A stretch of DNA of 64,000 bases from Gigaspora rosea (lineage: Eukaryota; Glomeromycota; Glomeromycetes; Diversisporales; Gigasporaceae): the NCBI GenBank assembly GCA_003550325.1, contig QKWP01000342.1, positions 186,470 to 250,469 on the forward strand, written 5' to 3'. Made by a program: the position numbers and the translations under genes. The notes below the pieces were generated by a model. It was not told the DNA's origin and made no database searches. It saw only the letters and a program-made list of their open reading frames with translations. Position 1 is the stretch's first letter; the number at the start of each line of letters is the position of its first letter. Below, piece after piece: positions 47,324 through 58,330 of this stretch.

Positions 47324-48700
47324 AAAATTGGAAATCTCTGCCATTAAACTAATCTCAATTATATACATGTACTTTTCAATTCTTTTATTATAAATTGTAA
47401 GATATTATACAGTATATTAAACTTCAATACGAAGAATTTTGAAAAAATGTATTTAAAAGTTCATTAAATACCGCTTTTGTTTATGAAATTCTCCAATAAT
47501 TGATCAAATGTCTCACGAATCATAAGCTATATCTAAACCATCCTAATCCAACCACTAAATGCTTATCCTAAAAAGCTTGTTAGAATGGTTTTATAACTTA
47601 ACAATAAAAAACCAATAGGCTGATTATTTAAGACAGGCTAAAAATTATCATATGAAGAATTAAATTAGAAATCACTGAATGTGAATTTCACTATTGAAAA
47701 ATTTTGAGAATTCTTATCTTAGAATTATAAGGTTGCAGTTAGCTTTAGTGCAAATCACAGTTAGAGGTTAGGGCTTTTAGGGTGACGAGCACTTGCCGAG
47801 CATTTTTACTTAGTACTCTAAACGCCATATACTGAAGCCATTCTTGAGAAATAGCATACCAGTGAATTTCATCTCTGGCGAGAATTAAAATCGTCCCATT
47901 ATGAATAATAATTTAAATATATAGATTAATTAAACATAGTCTAAACGGTTTATTTTTTACTCCAGACGCGTATTTCTTAGTTAATCGGATTTTTAAAGTC
48001 ACAAAATGTGATCTAAAAAAATTAGGCCATCGAAAATGAAAGCACATTATTATAGAGCGTAACGATAGATACGTTTAAGGTCAAAAATATTGTGTAGATT
48101 TAAATGTTCTAATTTACGATGGTGAGCTTTATATTCAATTAAATTAATAATTAAAAAAATTTGCAATGATGGAATGTCACTACAAGACGAATATGAAAAA
48201 AGCGTAATCAAAAAAATTATCTCATTATTCAATTGTAGTATTCTGAGATTATAAATCATTAAAGAATATTAATATTTTAAATCATTAATTACTTTATTTG
48301 ATATAAATAAAAATTGATTGTCCACGCGGTTTATAAAGAACAATTCTTTTTCATCTAGTCTTTAAACATCATAATATCTCAATAATAAATGATCAGTTTT
48401 ATAAAGCTAAATTCAAAATTTACAAAGTTATAAAAACCTTCAAATTTATAAAAACATTATCGAAAAATTCTAAGGTAATTGAATTCGCTTATAATTAAAA
48501 ATGTTAACCTATTTTATTTCATGCAATTAATCATATGGTTTGCAAATAACATAAAAGTAACTTTGGTTTATATGTTTAAATCATTATTTTTATATTAATT
48601 TTATAAGTCTTTAATGATCGTGAAGTCTCCACTGTTTAGAAATTTATGATTAGTAAAAAAATTTTTTTTAAAAATTCAATTTCACATTATAAAGCACAAA
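47324..48700. other. Probable host intergenic DNA
   Basis: No element ends are recognisable. A 69-codon minus-strand frame (48050-48259) is leucine- and isoleucine-rich but unassigned. This may be the 3' flank of the secreted-protein gene. Confidence 0.35.
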
Positions 48701-48704
48701 ATGC

Positions 48705-49293
48705 TCACCTAACAATAAAACAATTAGGCCCAGAAGGCGAGCTCGCCCAACTTCTAGCAAAGAAAGTAGCAGGGAGCGTTATTCCCTCAGGTGCGTACAT
48801 AGAAAAGGTCGCAGACGCCTTATTGTCCTTTATGTCAGCACCTTTATCCCATAAAGTAGTTACTAGTTTTCCATCAGTCTCGTTAGAAAAAAGTTCAAAA
48901 TCTAAAACTAAATTGAGTTTTGATCCAGATTCAGTTGACCATCTAGCAGTAAATTCGGTATTATTTCTTTTAAGAATTGGCCCTTTTAATCCCGACGGAG
49001 GATTGTCAAACTTGAATCCTTGATAGAACATAGTAGTTAGATTGCGAAAGAAATATTGTTTAGGAGAAAGGAATTAATTCGTTACCGCTACAAAGATCGG
49101 ATTTATCGTCACGTTCTTTCAGCCCTGTAAAAGCAGTATTTATGAAATGTTAATGATTAGTTGTCAATAAAAGCTTTTTCACTTTCTAAATACCTTTAAT
49201 TTTGGATACAGCGATAGCATTTACTCCATAAAAAGTACACAATAAAGAGATTAGAAATAAAGAAATAAAAGTGGATTTTACGTTCAATAACAT
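48705..49293 (-). CDS. Secreted protein, 150 aa, two introns (Kre9/KNH-like fold?)
   Basis: Exons on the minus strand are 49293-49194, 49124-49086 and 49018-48705. Introns of 69 and 67 nt have GT-AG ends. The second has CTAAC about 25 nt before its acceptor, and both junctions keep the frame. Exon 1 encodes a signal peptide (MLLNVKSTFISLFLISLLCT, then FYGVNA as a likely cleavage site). The mature part has two cysteines, C45 and C146, that could pair, and two N-glycosylation sequons (NNT near 65, NET near 92). TEFTARWS, LNLVLDFELF, TLWDKGADIKD and TFFARSWASSPSGPNC suggest a beta-sandwich like the Kre9/KNH (Ser-Thr-rich GPI-anchored) domain, but no GPI tail is seen. No stop or frameshift was found. 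A small secreted wall or effector-type protein is an inference. Confidence 0.7.
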
Positions 49294-49811
49294 TATTTTT
49301 TTTACTTTTTCTGAAAATAATATTTAATACTAAATAATAGATCGGTGAACGAAGTTATTCATGCGAAAGATGTATCCATTTTATAATTATTTCGATTGAT
49401 GATCTGTACTTTTTTTACAAAACATGCGGTAACCGATATTCATATACCCATGTAGATTAGAGCAGGTCTTGAGAACTCTGGAAATTTGAAAACATCATGA
49501 ATTCATTATGGTATAATCTGCATCTTTCTGCAACTTTATGAAAATAGTTGTAATAAAAATCATTGCCTGCTCATTATTACATTCTGCAACCGTCACTTTT
49601 TACCAAATTTAGTTGTTCTCATCTGCTGATCTTTAATAATAAAAACTGATCGTTCATACTATTGATATCATTCAAGAAACGGCCTTTATATCTTAAAAAA
49701 GGTTATTGAACGAAAGCTTAGTTTTCAAATGCCAAATTCTCTTAATTTTGGTTGCATATATTTAATTAACGCAAATTACATTCCAAAAAAGTTTTCTTAG
49801 GCCACGCACAT
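49294..49811. other. 5' flank of the secreted-protein gene
   Basis: It should contain the promoter on the minus strand. No distinctive motif can be assigned and no other gene was seen. Confidence 0.35.
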
Positions 49812-50028
49812 GGTTCTCTTAACCCGGCCGGGTGAATTTTTTTAAAAAAGTCAAAATGTTATTTTATATTAATATATATAGTTTTTAAGATTAGTACAGT
49901 ACCGGTATTCATATTTTTATATAAAGAGTTTTAAGTATTTAAAAAATTTTTATAACATTTTTTAGATTATAACAATAACATCCGGGTGCCGGGTGCCCTT
50001 GGTTGGGTCTTAAGATGTTACGAGAACC
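49812..50028. mobile_element. 217-bp MITE with CCGGGTG ends
   Basis: GGTTCTCTTAACCCGGCCGG at the left and GGTTCTCGTAACATCTTAAG read inward from the right share GGTTCTCKTAAC. CCGGGTGCCGGGTGCCC lies near the right end. Confidence 0.5.
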
Positions 50029-50629
50029 GATTAATTTTATTTGCATGGTCTTATTTAGGAAATTTTAAAGCTATAAATAATTTTAATGATTATTTTGGTT
50101 CGATTTTCAGATAATCACATGATTATCCGAGTATCTCATAGTGAATGTAAATCAATAACCGATGATCAAACCCAGACTCAAACTTCATTTTTTTTGGACA
50201 TATGTCCATTTTCAATAGGACATATGTCCAAAAAAAATTGAACCAAATTGGACATAGTGACATGCCATCCTAGTAGGAGCACGATACAAAATCAAAACAA
50301 GCGTTAGGCTCTTTACAATTCACCACTGTACCGTTAAAAGTTCATATTAAATTCGGTTTTTTTCGAATAATTAGAATGCTTATTATTAATACAAAGTGTG
50401 TATGCACTTTAAATTTTTTTTCTTTTCATGTTATAAGCTCCGGGTGAGTACTAGACTACAGGTCTTGTATATAGTACTATTGTACAGTCTACTGTGAAAT
50501 ACTGAGTCAATAGAAACCAAGCAAATCTATTAGATAAATTCATCTGCTCATTATGACCTGCACATTATTTTGGATATGCGATAGCTTATGCCGATGTCGA
50601 AATATGGTCCAATATAGTAAATCTTTCAT
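50029..50629. other. AT-rich DNA with duplicated GGACATATGTCC palindrome
   Basis: Two copies of the 12-bp palindrome GGACATATGTCC at 50198-50209 and 50219-50230 lie within an inverted TTTTTTTTGG/CCAAAAAAAA frame. No gene was found. Confidence 0.45.
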
Positions 50630-51215
50630 AAATGCACGTAATTAGGAAAAGTGCACTTATGGAATTTAATCTAACATTTTCATTAGGTGGATCAAATGAT
50701 GTAAATGATGTGCACTTATAGAAATAAATTGTATGTGAAGTGCATTTACGAAATGTGCACTTATGGAATGTAAACTACGGATCAAATGATGTGCACTTAT
50801 AGAAAGAAAGCGTATGTGAAGCGCACCACAGAATGCGCACTTATGGAATATAATCTACATATAAATGTTACATTTACATTGGGCTGATCAAATGATATAA
50901 ATGATGTGCACTTATAGAAAGAAATTGTATGTGAAGTGGACTTACGGAATTGCACTTGTGGAATGTAAACTACATATACGTTACATTACATTAAGTGGAT
51001 CAAATGTGTGCACTTATAGAAAAAAAGTGTATGTGAAGTGCACTTACGGAATGCGCACTTATGGAATGTAAACTATATATAGATATTACATTAGGTGGAC
51101 CTGATGATGTGTACTTATAGAAAGAAAGTGTATGTGAAGCGCACTTACCGGTATAAAAAGAAAGTGCATGTAAATGCACTTATAAAGGAAGCACATATGG
51201 AAGGTCGACTGTATC
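50630..51215. repeat. Tandem array, ~100-115-bp unit, TGCACTTATAG
   Basis: GTGCACTTATAGAAA starts units near 50708, 50791, 50905, 51008 and 51109 (spacing 83-114). Each unit adds GTGTATGTGAAGTGCACTTA and GCACTTATGGAATGTAAACT. The array ends near GGTCGACTGTA. The TGCACTTA word is shared with the subterminal repeats of the Tigger element at 3321. Confidence 0.82.
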
Positions 51216-51439
51216 TCATCCTAAATAGAGATAGGATAGTACTTGACTGTTAACACTGTAGCATGACATGTATGAGAAATAAATCACACTATTAGCATGA
51301 AATTATTGTCAGAGATCTTGATACTGTTTTATAGTGTTTGAACAGGTTTTATACGAATGTACTACAGATGCATTTAAACATTTTTTTGTGAGAAAATTTT
51401 TAGTAGATGACATAAAGATAATTTAGTAATCGATTAATG

Positions 51440-51690
51440 GATCAAAATAATTTATTGCAGTTTGCAAAACTTTGTGAAATTTGCAGATCAAAAAAAGAAG
51501 AAATCACACAATTTTTAATTGATTTTAATTTTTTAAAACTACTTCGATATGACATTTTCATACCAGACATCAGAGTATTTTTAAGAAATCCGAAATCGCT
51601 TAGACATCGCCTAAAAATCTGATGATTTCTTTTTTTTTTCTTGATGTTTGCAAATTTCACTAATTTTACAAAACAGCTATAGTCGACCAA
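51440..51690. repeat. Long inverted repeat with ORFs on both strands
   Basis: Arms at about 51459-51512 and 51622-51683 pair (GTGAAATTTGCAGATCAAAA against GTGAAATTTGCAAACATCAA). Open frames of 61 and 82 codons lie on opposite strands; their similar openings (FAKLCEICR and FVKLVKFAN) come from the repeat. No known protein. Confidence 0.55.
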
Positions 51691-52036
51691 ATATGATTAC
51701 CAAAGTCGTTCATATAAAGGTAGAAATAATTTAAGGATGAATTATTACCGTATATTTATTACATTATTAAAATTTATTGCTTTTAAAAATATATTATTTG
51801 TTTTCCATAATGAACAAATGAATTTACTTTTAATGTTCTAACTTTTTTTTCTTGTAGCTCGTGTATTAGGTTATTATGTAATATTATATTTATGAATTAA
51901 TAATTATAACAAGGCTTGTATCTATTGCTGCGACTGGTTATATTATTGTACATAACGCAAACATTTAATGAATTATATTCCTGGCTTAAGCACGACTACA
52001 TCATGCAGCTATCTGGTTGATTTAATTTTAATGTTA
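51691..52036. other. AT-rich DNA, nothing recognised
   Basis: No coding pattern or element end was seen before the TA at 52035-52036. Confidence 0.35.
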
Positions 52037-52066
52037 CAGTCGTCCCTCATTTATATCAACCTATTT

Positions 52067-52705
52067 TTTTTTCATTATTTTCTGGAACGCCAAATAGGCG
52101 TACTTTATTATTTAAAGCCAATGTTATTAACAGGGCCTCTCTAATTAGCAAGGTCCCCTACATATTTCTGTGTACTATATATTTTTATACAGGTATATTT
52201 ATGATCCTAATTTTAATTTTCCCAACTGGGTTTAACTGTTGACCCATTTACTACTGGGTGATTTAACCGGAACTGTCCAATTATTCTTTATTCTTATCCA
52301 ATCTGAAATACTGACAATAATTTTGGCCTCCGATCCATTCTGATTCTTCTAGAAGTTTTTCATCCTGAGGGAAGGGGTACCTCATTTGGCAGACTACTTT
52401 ACTTCCATCCAATTCATCCTGGAGTGGTCGCTTTCTATTATAGGTAATATCTAGTTGACCTGTTTACTACCAGAGGATTTTAACCAGAACTAATCAAGTT
52501 TCTATTTTTTTCTATGGAAAAGTCACACACACCCGTATATGTGGCTAAGCTGCCCAAACGTGGTCCTAGCATCCTGATTTAGGTCATCCATACCATGACC
52601 TTATGTAGTTAATTCTGTATTCTATAGGACTTGAACTGGCGACCTTGCGTATAAGTCAGCTAATGTCCTGGAGTGCAACTACTACACTATCAGCCCACAA
52701 GACCT
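52067..52705 (-). mobile_element. tRNA-headed SINE, family 2, minus strand
   Basis: The 12-bp duplications ATCAACCTATTT lie at 52055-52066 and 52706-52717. On the minus strand a tRNA-like head (52705 to about 52625) has a box A-like GTGTAGTAGTTG and box B AGTTCAAGTCC (52627-52637 complement). A short T-run after 52063 is the tail. The body is unlike SINE family 1. Confidence 0.8.
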
Positions 52706-52807
52706 ATCAACCTATTTGAATCACATTTATATTCATGTTGATATGATATTAATGCGAGAACATATTAAAGTTGACATATATGAGGGAATTTCAAAGTTTA
52801 ATATATA

Positions 52808-53249
52808 CAGTACCGGACAGCAAAACTATCCAATTTTTTTTTTAGGGTGCCAAATTTGAGAATTTTATAACAATTCTGATTGGCTAATTTTTTTGTACCA
52901 AAATTTTGATTGGTTAAAAATATAAAAATGATTTTTTTATATAATAAGCACCAAATTTTGGAGGTTTAATAATAAATATTAACCAATCATATTACAAGCA
53001 CGTGACTATCATCAATTTGATTGATCATTGTCCTGCACTAAATTTCTGCTTTACTATTAAAGTTGCTTAACTTTAAACCCTTATAACTTCTTTAAAAAGC
53101 AAAATATAAAAAATCTGTCATACAGATTTGTAGTTTAGGTTACAAATAAAAAATTTTTAAGAGGGATTTTTAAAATAATTAATTGTTGTAAAGTTATTAG
53201 ACTTTAAACAATGCTAAAAAAAATGGATAGTTTTCACTGTCCAGTACTG
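52808..53249. mobile_element. 442-bp Tigger-type MITE, CAGTACYGGACAG ends
   Basis: Left CAGTACCGGACAGCAAAACT and right, inward, CAGTACTGGACAGTGAAAAC extend into ACTATCCA and T-runs on both sides. TA flanks both ends (52806-52807 and 53250-53251). Nested in the 52037 element. Confidence 0.88.
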
Positions 53250-53309
53250 TAGAAATTCATTTTATAGCTTAGATTAATAATAACAGGTTGATATTAAAGA
53301 GGGCAACTG

Positions 53310-53896
53310 TAAAAGCTTATTGTTCCAAATCATTAGTTAAAAAACCAACTAGTTGGCAACTTTTCAACTAATCAATTTAAAAAAAACTTTAAAAACTAAT
53401 CGATTTATTATTAACTGGTCTGATTACAATTAATTGTTAGTTCTCAACTAGTTATCAACCAGTTATTAGCTAATTATAATTTATATTAATCAACTAAGCA
53501 ACTATTATTATTAATTGTAATGTTAATATAACAGAAATCACAACCATTGATTGGTAACTAATAATACTTCTTGGTTTGAAATATATCTGGTATGCATTTT
53601 TTTATTTCAACTTTGCCAGTTTTTAGTGTGTTTTGCACCAACTGGTTATTTTCCAAAGCATAATAGCACTATTCTTGAAATAATATAAATTACTCTGAGT
53701 ACAATCATAAAGTTAGTACTTTACAGTTTTCAATTTTCACGATTGGAAATAATTCAACTATTCTTGACATACTGGATTAATAGTAATAAACATAGTTTAT
53801 ATTTATTAATGATATTAATAATTTAAGTAGTTCTTTTAGTGTTACATGTTTTATTTTTTCAATTATACTTGAATTGTTTTTTTTTGTTTTATAAAT
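53310..53896. other. AACTAGTT/TTAGTTG-rich DNA
   Basis: Words such as CAACTAGTTGGCAAC, TTATCAACCAGTTATTAG and TTAGTTGATCACC recur here (53330-53560) and near 56870-56995, suggesting two copies of one diverged element. Clear ends were not found. Confidence 0.35.
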
Positions 53897-54547
53897 TAGG
53901 GTTTTATAATTTATTGCACCTGCAATATATTGCACCCTTCTATTAATTAAAAATTTTGCTTATAAACCCACCTTTGGAGTTCTAATAAAAAATACTATGT
54001 GAAATTTTGGTATAAACTATACTCCTGCTTCATTCCAGGCCTTAACCTAACCCTAATATTAATTAAATTTTATTTTTTGCTTTAAGGGTAGGATGAATGT
54101 AGATCATTTTTTATATGATCTACATGGTATATTAGATTTTAATATAGTAAATAAAAAAATGCTTCTAATAAATTTTTTAAGATTTTGGCCAATTTGTATA
54201 AAATTTATACAATAGTTAGTTTTAAATAGTTTGTTTATAATAATGAAGTTGCACAATATTCATTGCTTTAAAAAAAATCAACTTTATATGTAATTAAATT
54301 TTTGTTTTTGTAGGTTGTACAAAAAATTGATTGGTCAGATCATATGATGTTTATATGTAAATCATATGACATCATATAAATTGGTTATACAAAGTTGATC
54401 TACAATTAATTTTATATGAAATTGGAAATTTGTACACCCTACCCTTAATAAAAATTTCTTTAATTGTTTGTTATACATAAATGATGATCTATATAGTTAT
54501 AATAGAGGTGCAATATATTGCACTATGCAATAAATTATAAATTCCTA
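53897..54547. mobile_element. TTATTGCA-ended MITE with nested TTAA MITE
   Basis: Left TAGGGTTTTATAATTTATTG and right, inward, TAGGAATTTATAATTTATTG are inverted, followed on both sides by GCAATATATTGCACC. The TTAA-flanked copy D (54086-54444) is inserted inside. Confidence 0.8.
54086..54444. mobile_element. TTAA-flanked MITE, copy D
   Basis: TTAA at 54082-54085 and 54445-54448 flank 359 bp that align almost base for base with copy A at 1621-1994, apart from small indels. Confidence 0.85.
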
Positions 54548-54549
54548 TA

Positions 54550-54705
54550 AGGGTAGTGACAGATATTACGTAATATTCTAGAAGGGAGAGGGTCAAAAAA
54601 ATTTTTACATAAGACTAATTATACAATTTGATTGGCTAATTGGTCTTATGGGGGGAGGGGTAGCTCTATGATAAAATAATATTATGTAATATATGTTACA
54701 GCCCT
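54550..54705. mobile_element. 156-bp MITE, AGGGYWGT ends
   Basis: AGGGTAGTGACAGATATTAC on the left and AGGGCTGTAACATATATTAC inward from the right are inverted repeats continuing into GTAATATT. It abuts the preceding MITE. Confidence 0.7.
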
Positions 54706-55225
54706 AAATTATATTTGAATTGCCTTTTTTTAATTACTACTAGATATTAGACCTAACATTAAATGATAGGATTGATTTAACCATTTTTAATCAATTTTAT
54801 GGTATATAATCTATTATAGTAGATATTGGATCCACTATCTGTTTTCATATTAAATTTAACAGATATTCATTGGATTTATTATTAAATTTAGTATACAAGT
54901 GATAACAAATTCAAGTTCTATATTGTTGCTATAATATTTTGTGAAATATAGATGAACAATCTACGTCTTTTTCTTTTTCAATTTCTATTATATAATAACT
55001 ATTAAGGAGGGAGAGCATATATGAATTTTTTTTAAATTTTAAGGTGAGATCTTGCTTTTATTTTTATTAAATTTAATAGAAACTTTTTACAATATTGAAA
55101 GAAATTTCATTTTTTTACTAAGAATAAAAACTCTGACATATATCTAAGTAAACTAAATACTTATCTGCAGCCTAAACCTGAGAGCATATATGTTTAACCA
55201 ATTTAACTCTAATAGTTGCTAGAAG
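54706..55225. other. AT-rich DNA, nothing recognised
   Basis: Only simple AT words were seen, with no coding frame or element end before the next target duplication. Confidence 0.35.
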
Positions 55226-55571
55226 ACAGGAACGATATTTTTTGCAAAATGCAGAATACCACAGAATTTGCAGAATTCTGCCATTTTTGCAGAAATTGGA
55301 TTTTATTATGGATAAAACTAAAATTTGCCCAGGAACCAATCAAATTGTGAGTTTTGGAAAAGATTTTTGAAAGGATAGACAATCAATTAACCCAAAATAC
55401 GAGTGTGGTCATTGGAAAGCTTCGAAACATTGGTATTAAACCAAATTTTAAGTGCAGAAACAGGGTTTTTATTGCAGAAATTTGGTAAATTCTATTTTGC
55501 AGATAATTGCAGAAATTAAATTTAATCACTGCAGAATTTGAGTTTAGTCACTACAAAAAATCATCATCCCT
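55226..55571. mobile_element. hAT-type MITE, GCAGAATT-rich
   Basis: Flanks GCTAGAAG (55218-55225) and GCTAGGAG (55572-55579) match in 7 of 8 bases. Ends AGGAACGATATTTTTTGCA and, inward, AGGGATGATGATTTTTTGTA are related. GCAGAA occurs many times in the interior. Confidence 0.6.
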
Positions 55572-55688
55572 GCTAGGAGATAAGTTTCTGATTTATTCAA
55601 ATAAAGGTCTCTTCAACATATAGCATGTTAAACTGCACAGTAACTTGCCAAATAACATGTTAATGTCTTGTATATTAAATTCAAATGT

Positions 55689-57517
55689 ATATGTTGTGCC
55701 CCAGATATCAATTTGTCCCAAATGTCAATTTGTCAAAATTATCAGCCTAAACAAATTAATATTAGTAGGACCTCGGACAATTATATATAATGTGGGGGGA
55801 TATAAGATTATAAGATTTGGAAAAATCTACACCAAAAATTTTTGGATTTTATACCCACTTTTATACATACTAAATATAAAAAATCTAAAATTTACCTAAA
55901 CTTTTACATACCAGATTAAACCATATATAAAAAATTTTTTATTTCCTATAACTCAACCAAATCAAAATAATGCCTTGTACATGTGAATAAAATTCATATT
56001 TGTTTACGTATTGGATTTAAGTTTTAATGATTCATTTAATTCTTAAAGAGATTGTTTATATTTATCTATTATATAATATATGCAATTGGATCGCTAATGA
56101 ATTATATAATCTATATCTTTCATACTATATGTTTATTATATCTTCTATTAGGCTATGCAAAGTTAATTGTTCATTTTGAGTTTCAAAATTCCGTCGGCCA
56201 GTCAGGTTTTTTTTCAAAAAAAAAACCTTTGTGTGGCCTAAATTCATTTATGTTCACATTTAAGGTTTCGCCAAGTTAATTCTTCAGTTTGCATAATGTG
56301 GAATCAGTTTTTATTGAACCTATCAGGTAATTACGAAAAATTAAGGTCATTATCGGGTGACACTGGAGAAAAAAATTAAATAGCAAAAAATGGAATAATT
56401 GGCACTATAGGAATTTAAAAAAATTTTTTTTTGAGAATTGGATTGGCAGATTATGCAAAACAAAAAATTAACTTTGCATGACCATATATTAAAACAGAAA
56501 TTTGTAACTACTGAAGTGGATATAATTATTTATTTGTATCACTACTACAAAAGATAGTTAACAAAATTAGGAATTTAGAGATAAGTATATACATGGGTTT
56601 AGTAAATTAATATGAAAATTTATTAATTTATTTCTTTTATTAGAATTGGGTTTTTATAAGTAAGAGATTTTTTGTAACATTATTATGAGGAAACAATATT
56701 TATTAAAATAAATAAAACTACAAATACAATTATGTAAATAATACCAACTAATACTAATACTATATTATTATCATTATTCAAATAAATCACTACAAGAGAC
56801 ATTAAGTGTAATTCGACTTATCCTCCAAAACGTACCAGAAAGGTATCCTTTTATAATTTCTTTATTATGTTGAGTAGTTATTAACTCTTGTCATTAGTTC
56901 TTACTTTTCCTAGTACTGTATTTACTAACTATTGATTACTAGTCCCATTAGTTAATAACTTTTAATAACCAGTCCTGTAACTAATAGTTGATCACCAAAC
57001 ACGCATAGCCAATATGGCTTATCAATCTTGTAAAACAAGAAAATAAAAGAAAAAAAGATATCTAATATCTTTTTATATTAGGCATAACAACGTCCATCCA
57101 TTCCGTTATGCTATTTACCAATCATAAGATTCAATATAGTATTTTCTATTTTGTGCGAAGTGATAGGATATCATGTGAACGAAAAGTAGAACAGCCACAT
57201 GATCTTTCGCCTCATATGATAATTTACCTTAATTATATATACTACCTTAATAATGAGTAAAAATTTGCCTATAAAAAATCCTGCCACTATTTTTTCATTT
57301 ACCTCATTTTACTCTCTACATTTTCCCAAAAAACGCATTTTTTCATACCACCATTTAAAAATTTTTTTAAAAATTTATCTCATTTAATACATACCAGATC
57401 AAATAGAACCGTCCGGGGTCCTATGTTAGTAGGACATTTAGCTAAATCTTGTAAATTGACATCTGGGCATCCCAATAGACAAATGGAACCAATTTAGATT
57501 TGGGTACAACATATATA
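55689..57517. mobile_element. MITE, ATATGTTGTGCC ends, copy C, interrupted
   Basis: The left part starts ATATGTTGTGCCCCAGATAT. The right part ends, inward, ATATGTTGTACCCAAATC. The element at 55767-57422 is inserted between them; without it the copy would be about 170 bp, like copies A and B. Confidence 0.65.
55767..57422. mobile_element. 1.66-kb hAT-like non-autonomous element
   Basis: Ends AGGACCTCGGACAATTATAT and, inward, AGGACCCCGGACGGTTCTAT. Flanks ATATTAGT and ATGTTAGT (7 of 8). The interior is AT-rich with only short ORFs (55645-55899 and 56052-56279), none recognisable. Confidence 0.65.
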
Positions 57518-58180
57518 AATGTATAAATTTGACTTCAATATAGAGAGAGACAGATGTAGAAATGTGCAACTGAGAAGGTTTATAATATGTGCCTGTAGCA
57601 CGTAATGTTAACATGTTATGAAGATTTTACAAAAAAGGCAATTATATGTTAAATATCAAGTTTACACCAATTTTGACTAATATTTAATGAATTATACAAA
57701 AATAGAAATGTAAATTTTAAATAAAGAAAAGAAAATCTATATACAAATTTGATAGTAATCTTATCTGGAAATTCAGATTTCTAATATCACAATTTCGAAA
57801 TTGTGACAATAGTATCAAATAAAGATAACAGTTATAAGAATGTGCGTAAAAATCAAAATAGTTAAATCAAGCAACTATTCTAATTAATAATGCCCAACAC
57901 ATGACATAACCTGTGTTATTGCACATAATGAAACTATTTTGTCAGGCAACTTCAAATTGACAAATTGACAAATGATGAAACCCATGATGCATGATGAAAC
58001 CAGAACCCTAAACAATACATATAAAGGTTATATTAAAATTTTGGATAAAAAAGTAACTTTTTTACTAAATGTTATATTTAAAAAAAGGTTATTGGCCAAA
58101 AGGTTATATTTAAAAGTGGAAAAGTCTTCAATGTTATATTATTTAAAAATGGATAAAATTAATAAATTTTAGATAACCAA
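57518..58180. other. AT-rich DNA with ATGATGAAACC repeats
   Basis: CATGATGCATGATGAAACC near 57970 recurs diverged near 59590-59640. No gene was identified; the frame 57972-58172 is unassigned. Confidence 0.3.
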
Positions 58181-58330
58181 ATAAAAAAAAAATTTTTTTT
58201 GAAAGAAATTTATTTTAGAGAAAAATTTTTTTTGGCGAAAAATTTTTTTTGGGAAAAATTTTTTTTAAAAAAAATTTTTTTTAAGAAAAATTTTTTTGGA
58301 AAAATTTTTTTAAAGAAAAACTTTTTTAAA
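58181..58330. repeat. Alternating A-run/T-run low-complexity tract
   Basis: Blocks of about five A then eight T separated by GG or AAG repeat roughly eight times. Confidence 0.7.

Larger units (their letters stand above)
52037..53309. mobile_element. Tigger-type element carrying a SINE and a MITE
   Basis: Left CAGTCGTCCCTCATTTATAT and right, inward, CAGTTGCCCTCTTTAATATC, with TA at 52035-52036 and 53310-53311. TATCAACCT motifs lie inside both ends. Without its two insertions (52067-52717 and 52808-53251) it would be about 180 bp, a typical MITE. Confidence 0.75.

Noticed and set aside
48646..49023. 125-codon plus-strand ORF
   Set aside because: It lies antisense to the minus-strand secreted-protein exon, which has a signal peptide and phase-consistent introns. 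The plus frame has none of these.
50630..51215. CRISPR-like array
   Set aside because: Spacing is irregular, spacers are themselves repeated, there are no cas genes, and the genome is eukaryotic.
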